5,960 bases of DNA from Verrucomicrobiota bacterium (lineage in GTDB: Bacteria > Verrucomicrobiota > Verrucomicrobiia > Chthoniobacterales > UBA10450). The position numbers and the translations under genes are program-made. Below are positions 1 through 5,960 of the stretch, piece after piece. The first letter of the stretch is position 1. Every line of letters starts with the position of its first letter. The stretch covers positions 1-5,960 of the forward strand of contig QHRC01000124.1 in NCBI GenBank assembly GCA_003219995.1. Reading direction: 5' to 3'. The notes below the pieces were generated by a model that worked only from the letters and a program-made list of their open reading frames with translations, did no database searches and was not told where the DNA came from.

Positions 1-1263
1 CGTCTCATGAAGGTCGAGCGGACTGGATTTTTCGCCGAATGCTTTCGCCGCTGAAATTCCGCGCGGCAAACTGGCGCCGGCTGCCTGTCGCACGGCCGGG
101 GGGAGATCGCGCAATGTGATTTTTGGGCCAGTGGCCATGACAACGCCGTGCTCGATGGCGGTGCGCAACTCGCGCACATTCCCGGGCCAATTGTACGTAA
201 GAAGCGCGTCCATGGCATCGGCCGTTAGATGGACCAGTGGTTTGTTGTTTGCTTTGCAGAAATGCCGCAAAAATGTGCGAACGAGCAGGGGAATATCTTC
301 TTTCCTTTCGCGCAACGGCGGCATGACGATGCGCACGACGTTCAGGCGAAAGAAAAGGTCGTCGCGGAATTTTCCCTCGCGCACGAGCGTTTCGAGATTC
401 TTGTTGGTGGCGGCGATGAGGCGGACGTCAGCGCGCAAGGTTTGATTGCCACCGACACGCTCAAAGGCGCGCTCCTCGCTGATCACGCGCAGCAATTTGA
501 CCTGCGTGCTGGTGCTGATTTCGGCCACTTCGTCGAGAAAAATTGTACCGCCATTTGCTTGTTCGAACCTGCCAATGCGACGCTCATGCGCGCCGGTGAA
601 CGCACCTTTCTCGTGACCGAATAATTCGCTCTCGAGCAGGGTCGGCGAGAGCGCGGCGCAATGGACGGTCACGAATTTTGACTTGTTGCGCCGGCTCAGA
701 CTGTGAATGGCGTGCGCCGCCAATTCCTTGCCCGTGCCGCTTTCGCCCTCGAGCAAAACATTGGCCGAGGAGGGCGCGACCTGGCGGATGGTGTCGAGGA
801 CTTCGCGCAATACCGCCGATTCTCCGATGATGTTCTCGAGTCCGTAGCGCTCGTCTACTTGCTGACGCAGGGTACGGTTTTCCTGCTCCAGCTTCCGGCT
901 TCGCAAAGCGCGCGAGATCAACATTTCAACCTTGTCGAGATTGAGCGGCTTAGTAACGAAGTCGTAGGCGCCGCGTTTCATCGCTTCGACCGCGATGTCG
1001 ACCGAGCCATAGGCCGTCATCATGATGCCGATGGGCGGGTGCGGCATTTTCAGCGCGCGATCGATCAAGGTCATCCCGTCTTCATTGCCCAAACGCAGAT
1101 CGGTGAGGAGGAGATCGATTTGTTCGCGTTCGAGCACGTCGATTGCGCCGGCAATGTCCGCCGCGACGTAAACGTCGTACTCATTCTCGAGCAAACGCCG
1201 CAAGCCGTCGCGCGTATGTTTCTCGTCGTCGACAACGAGGATGGTGGGCTGGATTGAATCCAT
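1..1263 (-). CDS. NtrC-family sigma54-dependent response regulator, 3'-truncated by the window edge
   Basis: This is a phosphorylation-controlled transcription activator that would remodel sigma54 RNA polymerase by ATP hydrolysis. I read 421 residues from the ATG at 1263 to the left edge with no stop. The receiver domain (about 7-120) has the acidic pair D12/D13, phospho-acceptor D55 (LLTDLRLG), T83 and K105. A short coiled linker (about 121-140) follows. The AAA+ domain (about 144-375) has Walker A GESGTGKE (173-180), the sigma54-contacting GAFTGA loop (220-225), Walker B GTIFLDEVAEI with D244/E245, FRDDLFFRLNV (299-309) with the arginine-finger region, and WPGNVREL (359-366). All motifs are intact. 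The Fis-type helix-turn-helix expected at the C-terminus is outside the window, so the targets cannot be guessed. The start places the receiver domain at the usual distance from the N-terminus; no strong ribosome binding site precedes it. The histidine kinase at 3619-4854, on the same strand, is a candidate partner. Long plus-strand frames here are antisense shadows. Confidence 0.96.
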   Translation of the reverse strand, partial: MDSIQPTILVVDDEKHTRDGLRRLLENEYDVYVAADIAGAIDVLEREQIDLLLTDLRLGNEDGMTLIDRALKMPHPPIGIMMTAYGSVDIAVEAMKRGAYDFVTKPLNLDKVEMLISRALRSRKLEQENRTLRQQVDERYGLENIIGESAVLREVLDTIRQVAPSSANVLLEGESGTGKELAAHAIHSLSRRNKSKFVTVHCAALSPTLLESELFGHEKGAFTGAHERRIGRFEQANGGTIFLDEVAEISTSTQVKLLRVISEERAFERVGGNQTLRADVRLIAATNKNLETLVREGKFRDDLFFRLNVVRIVMPPLRERKEDIPLLVRTFLRHFCKANNKPLVHLTADAMDALLTYNWPGNVRELRTAIEHGVVMATGPKITLRDLPPAVRQAAGASLPRGISAAKAFGEKSSPLDLHET

Positions 1264-1314
1264 TTGCTGAATTATTGGAGGAGCGAGTTAATAACTACGC
1301 GATCATTGTCCGCC

Positions 1315-1346
1315 AATCGCTGAATCGCTCAATTGCTAAATCGCTA
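1315..1346. repeat. Four tandem copies of an 8-base unit, AATCGCTN
   Basis: The divergent spacer 1264-1445 carries four head-to-tail octamers: AATCGCTG (1315), AATCGCTC (1323), AATTGCTA (1331, one substitution) and AATCGCTA (1339). A weaker TCTGCTG trails them. Only the eighth base varies, apart from the T in copy three. The array sits about 50-85 bases upstream of the response-regulator start and about 100-130 bases upstream of the START gene, so it could be a slippage product or clustered protein-binding sites. Nothing else definite is seen in this spacer. There is a small AGTTA-A-TAACT inverted repeat at 1286-1296 and no convincing promoter hexamers. Confidence 0.7.
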
Positions 1347-1445
1347 TCTGCTGTAAAGCCGCTTTTATCGCCTAGCCCGCTCTCGCATGGCGGTTGCCCA
1401 AAGATTGTCAAAGCGCAACGGTCAGAAACCGGATACTGTTACCCG

Positions 1446-2114
1446 ATGGAACGCCGAATACTTTGCGAATTCGCGACGATTTTTGTTCTCGCTGCAACAT
1501 CCGCTCTTCCTGCCGAACCTTCCAGTTCAGTCGATCCCAACGAGGGCTGGAAACTGGCGACGCAATCCAAGAGCGTTGCCATCCACACCAGGCCGCATCC
1601 CGGTTCGTCATTGAAAGAATTCAGGGCGGTGGGCGAGATCGACGCGCCCAGCGGCGCTGTTCACGCAGTAATCGATGATCTCGAAAATTATCCCAGCTTC
1701 ATGCCCTACACAGCCGAGTGCCGGCTGATCAAGCGGGAAAGCGATTCCATTATCACCTATCAGCGTCTCTCGCCAAAAATTTGCGCGGACCGCGATTATA
1801 CTCTTCGCGTCCAGAAGAAATCCTGGCCGGCCGCGGCCGGTGGGCTGGTTTATCTAAATTGGTGGAAACCCGCGAACGAGCTCGGCCCTGCGGAAAAGCC
1901 CGGGGTCGTGCGAGTAAATGTTTGCGATGGCGGATGGTTGCTGGAGCCAAGTGGCGCAAATAAAACTCTCGCCACTTATTCCGTTTACACCGACACCGGC
2001 GGCCTTATTCCGGCCTTCCTCGCCAATCGCGTGAGCCAGATCGGGATTGGCCGGCTTTTCGAAGCAGTCCGGAAACAGGTGAAAGAACCCAAATACAGTT
2101 CGGGCGATCATTGA
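1446..2114 (+). CDS. Exported START-domain (StAR-related, SRPBCC fold) putative lipid-binding protein
   Basis: This 222-residue protein has an N-terminal signal peptide: basic MERR, a hydrophobic stretch at about 9-21, and a likely cleavage near A20 or A23 (TSALPA). The mature part, about 35-215, resembles bacterial START-domain proteins. It begins with GWKLATQSKSVAIHTR (34-49), continues with SLKEFRAVGEIDAP (55-68) and DDLENYPSFMPYTAECRLIKR (77-97), and has the family-hallmark ADRDYTLRV (114-122). A C-terminal helix following GGLIPAFLANR would cap the hydrophobic cavity. START domains bind a lipid or other hydrophobic ligand, but the ligand cannot be read from the sequence. The open frame continues upstream to 1143, but that would overlap the antisense regulator gene. 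The ATG at 1446 gives a good signal peptide, so I chose it, although no clear ribosome binding site precedes it. The gene is codirectional with the AsmA-like gene 134 bases downstream. Confidence 0.85.
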   Translation: MERRILCEFATIFVLAATSALPAEPSSSVDPNEGWKLATQSKSVAIHTRPHPGSSLKEFRAVGEIDAPSGAVHAVIDDLENYPSFMPYTAECRLIKRESDSIITYQRLSPKICADRDYTLRVQKKSWPAAAGGLVYLNWWKPANELGPAEKPGVVRVNVCDGGWLLEPSGANKTLATYSVYTDTGGLIPAFLANRVSQIGIGRLFEAVRKQVKEPKYSSGDH

Positions 2115-2248
2115 ACTTGGAACGGCCTGGTGAGTAAGCTAAAAGACGTTACGCTCGCCATCTGTTGGTGATTTTTTGCCCGGCGCAGTCTCTTCGGCTT
2201 TGCGTCTCTTTTGTTCAACAAATCGTGCTTGTGGGTTAATGATCGGCG

Positions 2249-3616
2249 ATGTTGTCGATCGTGCCGAGAAATTGGCTGATCTACATTGGAGCGATTGCGA
2301 TTTTTCTCGTGATCGCGGCCGCAGCCGGCCTGGCCCTGTTTTTTAGCCCGTTACTCACTCATTACGTTGCGGGCGACGCCTTTCGTCAAAGCCTGGAAAA
2401 TGAAACCGCAAGAGGTTTGCATTTTCCCCGTGGACGATACTCGGCGATTCGGCGGACTGGTCCCTGGACGGCGCAAAGCGAAGGTTTCCTGGCCAGCGAT
2501 GGGGAGAAAGCGATGAAATCGATCGCTGCTCGCGGTATCACAGCGAAGTTCAATCCGTGGGCGGTATTCGTCCGGCGCTGGGAACTGGACGAAGTGCACG
2601 TTCAATCTGGCGACGTGGAGGTCCAGATTTACGAGCACAAGCCTGAGTTGGTTTTATCGACTCCGTGGTTCTCAATCTTTTTGCCGAACCGAGTTGTTCT
2701 AAAGCGAATTGAATCGGAAGCCTCTAACGTGACCTGGCAATTGCGTGGCGAGCGTGCGGGCTTTTTCGGTACGCACCTGCTCGTTACGCCAAACGGCCCC
2801 GATTTCGAATACCGCGCGGACGGCGGCATGTTGAAAATGGCGCTGGTGCCCGATCTCTACCTACGCCGGGCGCACCTTCTCATCACCAAGACGCTGCTCA
2901 CCATTTACGACGTCGATCTTGCGCCGGACGGACAAGGCAATGGAACTCTTCGCGGCGAGGGAAGGGCAGGTATTGGGGAAGATAAAAGCGTCAATTTCAG
3001 TGCGAACTTCGACCGCCTGCCGATCGGCGCGTGGGTGCCCTCGATTTGGAAAGGACATTTCACCGGCTACGCGGCCGGCGCAGTTCATTGGACCGGAAAA
3101 AATCCCCAATTGGAAAGTTCGTCCGGCGAAGGATCAATGCGGATTCGTGACGCGAAGATAGACAATCTTCCTTTTCTGGAAAAGCTGGCCGCAATCGCGC
3201 AAAAAAAATCGTTGGCGCATTTGCAGCTAAACGATTGCTCGCTCGATTGGGAGTGGCGTTATCCGAAGATCGACGTTAAAAATATCGCGGTCGAAGAGAA
3301 GGGAAAATTTCGGATCCAGGGCGCGATATCGATCGATGGCGATTCGTTAGGAGGCTCCATCCAGCTCGGGGTGACGCGCGAATATCTCGAGTGGTTGCCG
3401 AACCCAGAAGAAATTTTCACTCGTGAACAGCATGGCTACTTGTGGACAACGGTGCATTTGTCGGGAACGGTCCACGCACCGCAACAAGATCTCAGCCCGC
3501 GCGTTGTCGATCTTTTCAAGGAATCGCCCAGCGCTTTTCTCGGACTCTTCTTGCGCGAACTTGGCGCGTGGTTGAAAAACATCTTCCTGGAGGGACGAGC
3601 TCCTGCTAGCCCCTAA
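2249..3616 (+). CDS. AsmA-like inner-membrane-anchored periplasmic protein (putative)
   Basis: This 455-residue protein has one N-terminal transmembrane helix (about 10-32) after a short basic cytoplasmic tip, and the rest is presumably periplasmic. The body is rich in alternating beta-strands typical of AsmA/TamB-type groove proteins. Examples are ITAKFNPWAVFVRRWELDEV (97-116), with the characteristic strand-helix-strand feel, followed by 'VHVQSGDVEVQIYE', then RIRDAKIDNLPFLEKLAAIA and a late amphipathic C-terminal stretch (VVDLFKESPSAFLGLFLREL). Proteins of this broad superfamily bridge or approach the outer membrane and have been linked to phospholipid transport and envelope integrity; this is family knowledge, not proof for this protein. 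The start is the first usable ATG, since the upstream in-frame GTG at 2231 is followed by a stop. The last seven residues (GRAPASP) come from a near-palindromic sequence described separately. The stop lies two bases from the stop of the convergent kinase gene. An unrelated single-pass periplasmic protein remains possible. Confidence 0.6.
   Translation: MLSIVPRNWLIYIGAIAIFLVIAAAAGLALFFSPLLTHYVAGDAFRQSLENETARGLHFPRGRYSAIRRTGPWTAQSEGFLASDGEKAMKSIAARGITAKFNPWAVFVRRWELDEVHVQSGDVEVQIYEHKPELVLSTPWFSIFLPNRVVLKRIESEASNVTWQLRGERAGFFGTHLLVTPNGPDFEYRADGGMLKMALVPDLYLRRAHLLITKTLLTIYDVDLAPDGQGNGTLRGEGRAGIGEDKSVNFSANFDRLPIGAWVPSIWKGHFTGYAAGAVHWTGKNPQLESSSGEGSMRIRDAKIDNLPFLEKLAAIAQKKSLAHLQLNDCSLDWEWRYPKIDVKNIAVEEKGKFRIQGAISIDGDSLGGSIQLGVTREYLEWLPNPEEIFTREQHGYLWTTVHLSGTVHAPQQDLSPRVVDLFKESPSAFLGLFLRELGAWLKNIFLEGRAPASP
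3592..3613. repeat. Imperfect palindrome forming the 3' end of the AsmA-like gene
   Basis: GGGACGAG (3592-3599) faces CTAGCCCC (3606-3613) across the six-base loop CTCCTG, with six of eight stem positions paired. It encodes the terminal GRAPASP and abuts the TAA at 3614. It also lies just past the end of the convergent kinase gene, so transcripts from both sides could carry the hairpin. There is no T-tract on either side, so I do not call it an intrinsic terminator. A dispersed palindromic repeat that extended or replaced the original 3' end is the alternative I favour, at modest confidence. Confidence 0.4.
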
Positions 3617-3618
3617 GA

Positions 3619-4854
3619 TTATTGGGCGTCATTCTTTCGCGGTGATCCCGCTTCCAACATTCGCACCCGCCTGTCGATGTAAGGCAATCGAATGGTCAGG
3701 GTGAGCCCTTTGCCTTCGCTGCTTTCGATGGAAAGTTCGCCGCCATGTTCGCGCACGATGCGGCGCACAATTAAAAGTCCAAGGCCGGTGCCGGACGATT
3801 TGGTGGTGAAATAAGGTTCGAAAACGCGGCTCAGATTTTCGGCAGACATCCCGATGCCCGTGTCCGTGAAACTTACCAGCACATGGGTGTCGTCACGATC
3901 GGTGCGAACGCGCAGCACGCCCCGGCGTTTCATTGCTTCGAAGCTGTTCTTAATCACGTTATAGAACGCCTGCTTCATCTGGTTGCGGTCGAGCTGGAGC
4001 AACGGCAGATCGGAGCGAAGTTCCTGTTCGACGACGAGCTCGCGGTCCTGAATCTCGGGAGCGAAAAAACGGACGGCTTCGTCGACAATCGCATTCACGT
4101 TCTCCGGCTGCAGTTGTGGTTTTGAGGGCCGGATGGCGCGGAGAAATTGGGTCACGATCGAATCGAGCCGCGCAATCTCGGCTCGTGCGACGTCGATCGA
4201 CTCCTGGAGCTCGCCTTGGATCTTTTCGTCAAGCTCACGCACTTTGCGCTCCATCAGTTGAAGGTGGATGTGAAGTGAGTTCAGTGGATTGCCAATTTCG
4301 TGCGCTACGCCGGCGGCGAGCAGGGTCAATGCGTTTAAGCGCTCCGACTCGATTGTCTGCTCGGCCGAGCGGCGGCTCGCCGTAATGTCGCGCAAGATCA
4401 TGGCGTGACCGACCTGCCGGGCTGTAGCCGGGGTCGATGACCCCGGTTGGCCGAAATCATCGATTCCGGCTACAGCTGCAGCCCCGCGGTGTTCGATCGC
4501 GAGCGGCACGATGTAAAAATTTATGAAACGATTTTGCGGATAGAAGATTTCCATGTCACGGCTGACCGCGCCTTCCGACTGGGAAAGAGCGTCCCAATCC
4601 AAGCCACGCACTCGTTCGTCCAGCCGTTTGCCGATCGCGTCCTCGCTTTCGAGGCCAAACAATTCGCAGGCGGCCTCGTTCAGGTAGGTGATGCGCCCGT
4701 TCGAATCGGTGACGATGATGCCTTCCTGAATGGCGTTGAAAACGGTTTCGAGAAATCCTTTTTCCTCCGCAAGCCGGATCAGGTAATTTTGCACCTCCTC
4801 GGGCCCGATACGGCCGAGGCGCCCGATCAGTTTTTCCAGAAAACCCGATTTCAT
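3619..4854 (-). CDS. Soluble PAS-domain sensor histidine kinase (NtrB-like)
   Basis: This 411-residue cytoplasmic kinase has no membrane segment. A helical N-terminus (1-33) leads into a PAS domain (about 34-158: ETVFNAIQEGIIVTDSNGRI, then LNEAACELFG, then GHAMILRDIT). The HisKA domain has the H-box GVAHEIGNPLNSL with phospho-acceptor H185, then a long second helix to about 242. The HATPase domain has the N-box NVIKNSFEAM (299-308), G1 DTGIGM (331-336), the F-box FEPYFTTK (345-352) and G2 GTGLGL (355-360). All catalytic motifs are present, so the enzyme should be active. It would autophosphorylate and pass phosphate to a response regulator; the sigma54 activator at 1-1263 is the obvious local candidate but is not adjacent. 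The PAS domain carries about 19 extra residues (A127 to about A145, rich in Gly, Ala, Pro, Ser and Thr) encoded by a palindromic element. The signal sensed is unknown. The ATG at 4854 is supported by the domain spacing. The upstream AGAGAA is only a weak ribosome site. Confidence 0.95.
   Translation of the reverse strand: MKSGFLEKLIGRLGRIGPEEVQNYLIRLAEEKGFLETVFNAIQEGIIVTDSNGRITYLNEAACELFGLESEDAIGKRLDERVRGLDWDALSQSEGAVSRDMEIFYPQNRFINFYIVPLAIEHRGAAAVAGIDDFGQPGSSTPATARQVGHAMILRDITASRRSAEQTIESERLNALTLLAAGVAHEIGNPLNSLHIHLQLMERKVRELDEKIQGELQESIDVARAEIARLDSIVTQFLRAIRPSKPQLQPENVNAIVDEAVRFFAPEIQDRELVVEQELRSDLPLLQLDRNQMKQAFYNVIKNSFEAMKRRGVLRVRTDRDDTHVLVSFTDTGIGMSAENLSRVFEPYFTTKSSGTGLGLLIVRRIVREHGGELSIESSEGKGLTLTIRLPYIDRRVRMLEAGSPRKNDAQ
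4421..4476. repeat. REPIN-like palindromic element inserted in frame in the kinase PAS domain
   Basis: Perfect 11-base arms GCTGTAGCCGG (4421-4431) and CCGGCTACAGC (4466-4476) enclose two hairpins. Hairpin A is CCGGGGTCGATGACCCCGG (4428-4446), an 8-base stem with a GAT loop. Hairpin B is CCGAAATCATCGATTCCGG (4451-4469), an 8-base stem with one mismatch and an ATC loop. They are separated by TTGG. The reverse complement of B is CCGGAATCGATGATTTCGG, so A and B are inverted copies of one template. They differ at paired positions (GG/CC versus AA/TT), which preserves the stem. On the minus strand the element is translated as A127 to T144 of the kinase without any stop. Two inverted REP-like hairpins define a REPIN; mobilisation by a RAYT transposase elsewhere in the genome would be expected, but none is visible here. 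Confidence 0.8.
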
Positions 4855-4982
4855 TTCTCTATTCTTGAAACGGCCCTTGCACGCATTGCTTGAACCATCC
4901 TGCCAAACATCGCAATCTCATCAACGCGCGTAAAATGAGAAGATGGTCATGAGCGGACGAATGCACAGGCACGACTGAGTCG

Positions 4983-5672
4983 ATGAAGGTTTCGATTGTC
5001 ATCCCGTGCTATAACGAAAAGAACACGATCGTGAAAATCGTCGAGGCGGTGCGCTGCGCCCCGGTTGAAAATAAAGAGATCATTGTGATCGATGATGGCT
5101 CTAATGATGGAACTCAAACTTTACTCCGGGACAAGCTTTCCGGCACGGTCGACCAGATTATTTACCACCCCGTCAACCGAGGAAAAGGGGCGGCGCTGCG
5201 CACCGGTTTTGCAGCGGCGAGCGGGGACATAATTTTGGTGCAGGATGCCGATCTTGAGTACAGCCCGGAGGAGTATCTGGTGTTACTCGGGCCGATCATT
5301 TCCGGAAAAGCGGATGCCGTTTTCGGGTCGCGATTCATGGGCGGCCGCCCCCATCGGGTGGTATTTTTCTGGCACATGGTCGGGAACAGATTTCTCACCC
5401 TGCTCTCGAATATGTTCACCAATTTAAATCTGACCGACGTCGAAACCGGTTTCAAAGCTTTTCAAGCGCCGCTCATCAAATCGATCCAAATCGAAGAAGA
5501 CCGTTTCGGGTTCGAGCCGGAAATAACGGCCAAGCTCGCGAAGAAGCGCTGCCGAATTTACGAGGTGGGCATTTCTTACCATGGCCGGACGTATGAAGAA
5601 GGAAAAAAGATCGGTTGGCGCGATGGGATGCGCGCGTTCTACGCCATAATGAAATACAACTGCTGCCGGTGA
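4983..5672 (+). CDS. Family 2 glycosyltransferase (GT-A fold, dolichyl/polyprenyl-phosphate sugar synthase-like)
   Basis: This 229-residue enzyme probably transfers a sugar from a nucleotide-sugar donor to a polyprenyl phosphate or glycan acceptor. The N-terminal nucleotide-binding part has VSIVIPCYNE (3-12) and VIDDGSNDGT (35-44) with D37/D38. Next come HPVNRGKGAALRTGF (62-76), the metal-binding QDADLEYSPEEY (87-98, D88 and D90) and GSRF (115-118). The acceptor side has DVETGFKAF (152-160), FGFEPEI (175-181) and the DPM1-like SYHGRTYEEGKKIGWRDG (198-215). It ends there, with no C-terminal membrane helices, so it is the short soluble or peripheral form. The ATG at 4983 is the first in its frame after a stop at 4950-4952; no strong ribosome site precedes it. 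It is divergent from the kinase across 128 bases. The exact sugar and acceptor cannot be decided from the sequence. Confidence 0.93.
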   Translation: MKVSIVIPCYNEKNTIVKIVEAVRCAPVENKEIIVIDDGSNDGTQTLLRDKLSGTVDQIIYHPVNRGKGAALRTGFAAASGDIILVQDADLEYSPEEYLVLLGPIISGKADAVFGSRFMGGRPHRVVFFWHMVGNRFLTLLSNMFTNLNLTDVETGFKAFQAPLIKSIQIEEDRFGFEPEITAKLAKKRCRIYEVGISYHGRTYEEGKKIGWRDGMRAFYAIMKYNCCR

Positions 5673-5690
5673 TAGAACAGCGACGCCTTG

Positions 5691-5960
5691 TCAAATAACG
5701 GCGCAAGATATTCCCGTCGAAAGGTCTTCGTGATGCAACATCGGCGCGGCCTGTACGATACGCCCGCGGAATCGGCCGGTGTGCAGCTTCGGTGGGACGT
5801 TTTTAGGCGGATCGTTACGCGATAAACAGCGTTCAATCAGCGGGGTTAAAGCATTTCGGTTGGCCGCGACAATTGCTGCTGTGCCGGTAGTAATCAGCTC
5901 CCGGAAGTCAACGTTGGTTTATGGCAAAGGCCCCATCCGTACTGACGCGGTCCGGATATC
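5691..5960 (-). pseudogene. Possible eroded C-terminus of a UDP-GlcNAc 2-epimerase-like gene
   Basis: The last 288 bases contain no intact gene. One minus-strand frame is open from the right edge except for a TAA at 5919-5921, and ends with TGA at 5691-5693. After the internal stop it reads TNVDFRELITTGTAAIVAAN, then ALTPLIERCL, then PPKNVPPKLHTGRFRGRIVQ. This pattern (T, then GTxxxVxxN, a helix, PP+xHTGR and RIV) resembles my recollection of the C-terminal end of non-hydrolysing UDP-GlcNAc 2-epimerases, which have an ERPxT, GTxxxVG, then WDGxAAERIV order. The ERP motif itself is not intact. Upstream of the stop it reads DIRTASVRMGPLP, which would correspond to the preceding strand-loop of that fold. 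It runs convergently toward the glycosyltransferase stop at 5672. The identification rests on memory only; a chance open frame is the alternative. A plus-strand ATG at 5922 could instead begin a gene, but only 13 codons are visible. Confidence 0.35.

Noticed and set aside
229..1257. Long plus-strand frames (229-624 and 703-1257) opposite the regulator
   Set aside because: They lie antisense to a minus-strand frame with every receiver and AAA+ motif, and their own translations show no recognisable domain.
2117..2145. Sigma70-like TTGGAA, 17-base gap, TAAAAG before the AsmA-like gene
   Set aside because: Only four of six matches in each box; such matches occur by chance at this rate, and no other support is visible.
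2165..2180. Sigma54-like TTGG...TTGCC upstream of the AsmA-like gene
   Set aside because: GG (2167-2168) and GC (2178-2179) are separated by nine bases instead of the required ten, and the CAC after GG is missing.
2188..2210. GTCTCTT direct repeat in the START/AsmA spacer
   Set aside because: Two seven-base copies in a pyrimidine-rich stretch are weak evidence and have no dyad or gene context.
2211..2221. TTGTT-C-AACAA inverted repeat
   Set aside because: A 5+1+5 palindrome is expected by chance every few kilobases. A similar-sized but unrelated one at 1286-1296 does not share its sequence.
3201..3208. Run of eight A bases inside the AsmA-like gene as a phase-variation switch
   Set aside because: The frame is intact and lysine-coding; a single moderate run in one sequence does not show switching.
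4876..4890. Sigma54-like CTTGCACGCATTGCT in the kinase/glycosyltransferase spacer
   Set aside because: It lacks the GG pair, and the distance between the two boxes is about two bases short.
4447..4893. 148-codon plus-strand frame opposite the kinase
   Set aside because: It is antisense to the PAS region and shows no domain of its own; open antisense frames are common in GC-rich codon usage.

Overview
The window looks like chromosomal DNA of a Gram-negative bacterium that does not rely on strong Shine-Dalgarno sites. No gene here has a clear AGGAGG-type site at its start. The protein style, especially the soluble PAS histidine kinase and the AsmA-like protein, and the short palindromic repeats remind me of soil Verrucomicrobiota (Chthoniobacterales-like). 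That placement is from memory, not from a search, so treat it as a moderate-confidence guess.

Layout, left to right. Positions 1-1263 (minus strand) hold an NtrC-type sigma54-activating response regulator whose C-terminal DNA-binding domain lies beyond the left edge. A 182-base divergent spacer follows and contains a small tandem octamer repeat. Positions 1446-2114 (plus) encode an exported START-domain protein. Positions 2249-3616 (plus) encode an AsmA-like protein with one N-terminal membrane anchor. It converges, with only two bases between stop codons, on a soluble PAS/HisKA/HATPase histidine kinase at 3619-4854 (minus). A divergent 128-base spacer leads to a family 2 glycosyltransferase at 4983-5672 (plus). 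The right end, 5673-5960, has no intact gene. One minus-strand frame there reads like the eroded C-terminus of a UDP-GlcNAc 2-epimerase.

How the genes fit together. The kinase and the sigma54 activator are on the same strand but separated by two oppositely oriented envelope genes, so they may be a split two-component pair. The START and AsmA-like proteins both have predicted periplasmic lipid-handling folds and may work together. The glycosyltransferase and the epimerase-like remnant suggest a surface-polysaccharide neighbourhood at the right end.

The most notable observation is a 56-base palindromic element at 4421-4476, inside the kinase gene. It consists of two inverted copies of a 19-base hairpin whose stem pairs differ in a compensating way (GG/CC in one, AA/TT in the other), enclosed by perfect 11-base arms. 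It is read in frame as about 19 extra residues in a loop of the PAS domain. This is the architecture of a REPIN or a coding palindromic element. A second, imperfect palindrome of another sequence forms the last residues and stop of the AsmA-like gene.
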